Below, piece after piece: positions 60,840 to 64,000 of a DNA stretch of 64,000 nt (its first letter is position 1; each line of letters starts with the position of its first letter). The notes beneath the pieces were generated by a model that saw nothing but the letters and a program-made list of their open reading frames with translations, made no database searches and was not told where the DNA came from. The DNA is taken from positions 186,001 to 250,000 of the forward strand of contig NZ_PYLO01000003.1 of the NCBI RefSeq assembly GCF_003024715.1, given 5' to 3'. A program made the position numbers and the translations under genes. Source of the stretch: Clostridium fessum. GTDB lineage: Bacteria; Bacillota; Clostridia; Lachnospirales; Lachnospiraceae.

Positions 60840-62910
60840 ATCCACTTCCTCCTCTACCTTTCACATCTTCTACCATGCTAATAATCAATATAGGATGTTC
60901 TACCGTATCTTCTGTTGTAAAAATTGCGAACCATCCTAATTCCGTACCCGAAGCATCATCCTTCGATGCCTTGATTTCTGCCGTACCTGTTTTTCCCGCT
61001 AAAAGAATGTCATCCCGATGGGCTGCATATCCAGTTCCATTAGAATCATTCACAACCTTCTTTGTTCCTTCCAATACACGACTTGCTGTCTCATTAGAAA
61101 AGGCTCCTGGAATCCAATACTCAGCTACTGCGTCTTTCTGATATACCAAATACGGTTTTATGACATTTCCCTCATTACAGAAAGCAGAATAGATACAAGC
61201 CATATGTAACGGATTCACTAAAACCTGTCCTTGTCCGTAACCGCTGTCAGCTAACTGTATTTCAGTTTCAATTCCCTCTGTATTGGAATACTGCGACTCT
61301 GCCATCTTAATCTCAAATGGCAGTTCCTCATTAAAACCAAGTCCGGTCAAAGAACTCTCCATCTCTTCTGAGCCAATCTTTAATGCTGCCTTTGCGAAAT
61401 AAATATTATCGGAATAAATCAAGGCATTCTCTAAAATGACTGGTTCATATGCATGGAGTGTTGTTACATGATAAGAACCCCACGATGCATCCTTTTGCCA
61501 GCTTAAGCCTACGTTCCCGTAATCTTCCATCGGATCGATTGCTCCTGATTCCAAGCCGACTGCAGCGGTAATTGGCTTGAATGTAGACCCCGGACACCAC
61601 ACTTGCCGGAACCGATTATACATTGGCTTATTCTCATCCTCATTAAGCGCAGTCCACTGTTCACTGGACAATCCCATAATAAAATCGTTATTGTCATAGG
61701 ACGGTGTGCTGACCAAGGCCAATACCTCTCCGGTATAAGGATTCATGGCCACTGAGCAGCTTTTATCTTCCTTAAACTGTTCGTACAAGGAAACCTGCAA
61801 ATTGGCATCTATCGTAAGCTGAATATCCTGCCCATGCTGTACCAGAATACAAGCCAGTTCCTCCTTCTCTTTGCCTTCCGAATTTACAATGTAAATCCTG
61901 CAACCGTTCTGGCCTTTCAGTTCACTCTCAAACAAGCCCTCCATTCCGCTTCTGCTGATTACACTATTGGCTGTATAGCCTTCTCCTGCATGTTCCTCTA
62001 AATCTTCCGCAGTAACGCTTTGAACATACCCGACCAAATGTGCAGCCGCTTCTCCTAATGGGTATTCACGCACTTCAACATCAGATATCATCACTCCGGG
62101 AATTTCCAGTAGCTTTTCATGTCTTTCCTTTTCTTTCAGCACCTCTTCGTCCGGTTCAATCTTCATCAACTCGATTTCTTCAACCCTCGGAATGGTTTTT
62201 ATCGGCACAAAGGAGTCATCCTTTACCCACTGTGCCGACAGCATCTTTTCTATCGCTTCCGGAGTTGTTTCCAACAGTTCTGCAATCTGTGCAATTGCTT
62301 CCTCTCTGTTTTCCACCTTGCCCGGAACGATTCCAACCGAAGAAGCTATACCTTTTCCTGCAAGGACACGTCCGTTCCTATCCAGAATTTCTCCTCTTAC
62401 TGCCTGTGTAGTGGAAACTCTTACTTTATCTGTAGAAGTCAGATTCGGAAAAATCATGGAATCATCCCAAACCAACTTATATCCATCTTCGCCCTTTAGG
62501 AAGAGTGCTTCATTCTCAAAGCTGATAGTTCCTGCAACTGTATCAAAAGAAGTCTGGTAGGTTACCGCCATTTGCTCCTCATCATATGCAATAATCTGAA
62601 CAGCCATATTCTGGACTTCTATACCTTCATAAATAGCTGAATTTCGAGTTACAAAATCCTCCTGACTGACATTCCCCGATGCCTCAATATGTAGCATCGC
62701 ATACATTTCTTCATACTCCTGTTTTGGAATATGATCCATGTACTCCACCAGAAGTTCTTCCGGTGTCCTCCAGGCATTTTCCTTTGTTGCCAACATTCCT
62801 GCCACGCATACTGCAGAAATTACCGCAGCTATTCCTATAACAGCAATCGCAATCCATAGGAGCCTGCTTCTTGTTTTCTTTCGCTTGTTTCTGCTTTTTC
62901 CTTTCTTCAT
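60787..62910 (-). CDS. MecA-like class B penicillin-binding protein
   Basis: 707 residues from ATG 62910 (GGAGG at 5 nt). N-terminal basic tail and membrane anchor (about 18-40); a MecA_N/NTF2-like domain (TPEELLVEYMDHIPKQEY); PBP dimerisation domain (RGEILDRNGRVLAGKG); transpeptidase with STFK (Ser near 442), SDN (about 500) and KTGTAE (about 640). The MecA_N domain is typical of low-affinity PBPs (PBP2a, PBP5fm) that keep cross-linking when other PBPs are blocked. Three BlaI-type operators in its leader tie it to the BlaI/BlaR1 pair at 54.5 kb. Resistance itself is inferred, not shown. Confidence 0.94.
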   Translation of the reverse strand: MKKGKSRNKRKKTRSRLLWIAIAVIGIAAVISAVCVAGMLATKENAWRTPEELLVEYMDHIPKQEYEEMYAMLHIEASGNVSQEDFVTRNSAIYEGIEVQNMAVQIIAYDEEQMAVTYQTSFDTVAGTISFENEALFLKGEDGYKLVWDDSMIFPNLTSTDKVRVSTTQAVRGEILDRNGRVLAGKGIASSVGIVPGKVENREEAIAQIAELLETTPEAIEKMLSAQWVKDDSFVPIKTIPRVEEIELMKIEPDEEVLKEKERHEKLLEIPGVMISDVEVREYPLGEAAAHLVGYVQSVTAEDLEEHAGEGYTANSVISRSGMEGLFESELKGQNGCRIYIVNSEGKEKEELACILVQHGQDIQLTIDANLQVSLYEQFKEDKSCSVAMNPYTGEVLALVSTPSYDNNDFIMGLSSEQWTALNEDENKPMYNRFRQVWCPGSTFKPITAAVGLESGAIDPMEDYGNVGLSWQKDASWGSYHVTTLHAYEPVILENALIYSDNIYFAKAALKIGSEEMESSLTGLGFNEELPFEIKMAESQYSNTEGIETEIQLADSGYGQGQVLVNPLHMACIYSAFCNEGNVIKPYLVYQKDAVAEYWIPGAFSNETASRVLEGTKKVVNDSNGTGYAAHRDDILLAGKTGTAEIKASKDDASGTELGWFAIFTTEDTVEHPILIISMVEDVKGRGGSGYVVKKDGLVLEEWFSSN

Positions 62911-62982
62911 ATTGACCTCCATTCATTTTGCTTTGCTGATATGGTCATATTCTATTTTCAATGTACGTTATATCTTCAAAAT

Positions 62983-63151
62983 ATTACATTCGTAAGATTT
63001 TAAAATAAAAAAATTTCTCTTTGCTGGGTATATCGTACTATGCATTCCTCCTCTCTTTTTATTACATGCGTAAGATTTCGCAACAAAAAAATTTCGTCCG
63101 CAATCCTGCTGCACTTGTGTAAATATTACATCAGTAAGATTTATAAGTCAA
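62983..63151 (-). promoter_or_regulatory. PBP promoter and three BlaI-type operators
   Basis: Three copies of CTTAC-N4-GTAAT on the minus strand at 63138-63125, 63074-63061 and 62996-62983, each preceded by AAAT or GAAAT. The first overlaps the promoter TTGACT (63151-63146), 17 bp, TAATAT (63128-63123); the other two lie in the leader as possible roadblocks. Confidence 0.8.
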
Positions 63152-63164
63152 GTTATCTTTATAC

Positions 63165-63216
63165 AAAAAGGCTCCTGCCAGGAGGTATCATACATTTTCG
63201 CAAAAATGATACCTTT
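63165..63216. terminator. Hairpins upstream of the PBP promoter
   Basis: GGTATCAT / ATGATACC (63182-63189, 63204-63211) next to the palindrome CTCCTG-x-CAGGAG; on the minus strand the latter is followed by CCTTTTTG. Likely the end of a transcript coming from the gene at 63486. The rest of 63217-63485 shows no gene. Confidence 0.5.
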
Positions 63217-63485
63217 TAGCAAAAGCCTATTATTCAGCAGAGTCTCAAAACGCCCCTCTGCTACGATATTCAAATGATTCATTCATAAGGCTACAAAACA
63301 CACATCCATTTTTGCTCCTTAATATCCCACAAACCGCAGAAAATCAAGGTTTCCTTGAAAGCAGACAGACGGTTTCAATATTCCCCTGAACTTTGATTTT
63401 ATACTGCATAGCGAAAGTATGCAATGTATATTCAGGATTGGGGTAGTGTTTTACTTTTTTGATATTTCTTCACATATTTTTTAAC

Positions 63486-64000
63486 TCAAAAATATACTTG
63501 TTCTGCCGGGTATTCTGTTCCCATAATATTTCGTAACGTATCGAAATTAGTATTTCTTAAACGCCTTCCAGTTACATTTGTTTGCAAATAAAGTATATAG
63601 TCCTGCAAGTTTTGAAAATTTTCATTTTGAACATTAATATCTTTCCGTAAAAAACTTCCTATCGCAGTATTTACAGCTTTGACCTCATAATTTCTCACAT
63701 TCCAATATGGATGTAATTCTAATTTTTCATATATTTCTTTTAGCATTCCATTCATTGGTTGCGGATCATTAATATGTAAAATCATTAATGAACGTGCAAA
63801 CAAAATCAAACTTCTTAATTTAGAATTTTCTACATTGTTTTTATTCCCATTTCCAGTTCCACCATTACCTCTTCCTACACCATTGTTATCTTCTATGAAG
63901 ATACTTCGCTTCTTTGGTACTGGTTTATTCCAACTCTTAAGCATTTTCCTTCCAATTGTCTCTGAAAAAACCGGGAAATATTGGATATCCTTGATTACGT
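63486..64000 (-). CDS. Unknown protein, C-terminal part (runs off the window)
   Basis: An open frame without stop from 63486 to the window edge (about 171 codons). An internal ATG at 63944 has GGAAGG upstream, but the frame upstream reads sensibly (VIKDIQYFPVFSETIGRK), so I think the gene begins outside the window. It has a Gly/Asn-rich linker (NNGVGRGNGGTGNGNKNN), then a helical domain (LRSLILFARSLMILHIND, VNTAIGSFLRKDI, LRNIMGTEYPAEQ). No family recognised. Confidence 0.6.
   Translation of the reverse strand, partial: VIKDIQYFPVFSETIGRKMLKSWNKPVPKKRSIFIEDNNGVGRGNGGTGNGNKNNVENSKLRSLILFARSLMILHINDPQPMNGMLKEIYEKLELHPYWNVRNYEVKAVNTAIGSFLRKDINVQNENFQNLQDYILYLQTNVTGRRLRNTNFDTLRNIMGTEYPAEQVYF

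Noticed and set aside
62968-63045. A 25-codon leader-peptide-like frame in the PBP leader (ATG 63045, AGGAGG just upstream).
   Set aside because: The AGGAGG is only one base from the ATG, the peptide has no recognisable feature, and it overlaps a BlaI operator; probably chance.
1-64000. tRNA or rRNA genes.
   Set aside because: No cloverleaf-like or ribosomal RNA segments were recognised by eye; a tRNAscan run would be needed to exclude them.

Overview
The window looks like chromosome of a gut Clostridia, most likely a Lachnospiraceae (inferred from moderate GC, AGGAGG-type ribosome binding sites, TTGACA/TATAAT promoters, and families such as an oleate hydratase, EFR1-like ferredoxin, GEMM-I riboswitch, serine-recombinase trio and BlaRI-MecA-like PBP). 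No rRNA, tRNA or CRISPR array was recognised. Housekeeping-like genes fill the first 12 kb; most of the remaining 52 kb is accessory, with many broken genes.

Layout. 1-2.6 kb: minus-strand operon of a Gfo/Idh/MocA dehydrogenase, an unknown protein and TRAP transporter membrane subunits. 2.9-12 kb: class A PBP, P2-type Ca-ATPase, a disordered basic protein and oleate hydratase, with a 30-nt hairpin repeat behind two of them. 12-17.3 kb: intron fragment, MFS transporter with divergent AraC regulator, then an oxidative-stress cluster (DUF134-NifX fusion, rubrerythrin, superoxide reductase) surrounded by remnants of an aldo/keto reductase, a Crp/Fnr regulator and an ABC exporter. 17.3-25.4 kb: minus-strand signalling operon (solute-binding lipoprotein, two hybrid histidine kinases, HPt protein) preceded by a cyclic-di-GMP-I riboswitch with its own terminator. 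26-30.6 kb: third hybrid kinase, a DinJ-YafQ type toxin-antitoxin pair, LOG protein and two GNAT acetyltransferases. 31-39.8 kb: ABC transporter with two-component system and a 58-residue membrane protein, framed by two 179-bp direct repeats, then a second two-component system with a divergent lipoprotein. 39.8-42.3 kb: gene debris, HxlR regulator and EFR1-like flavodoxin-ferredoxin.

42.7-48.9 kb holds the strongest candidate for an undescribed system: a tightly coupled four-gene operon (DUF1413-like small protein, DNA cytosine methyltransferase, a protein with two GHKL ATPase modules, and a receiver-like protein of unknown function) behind a promoter with palindromic operators. It is consistent with a DNA-modification-linked defence or phosphorelay system, but no nuclease was recognised.

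48.9-54.3 kb is a decayed prophage (three serine recombinases, lysin, portal and terminase fragments) carrying a type III ToxIN-like toxin-antitoxin system on the opposite strand. 54.4-63.2 kb is a BlaI/BlaR1-controlled locus: the regulators, a MecA-like PBP, and several lipoprotein or membrane-protein genes, with repeated CTTAC-N4-GTAA(T/G) operators at both ends and in the middle. Four reading frames in the last 15 kb are interrupted only by in-frame TAG codons or a single frameshift, which deserves a check for sequencing error, recent decay or suppression.
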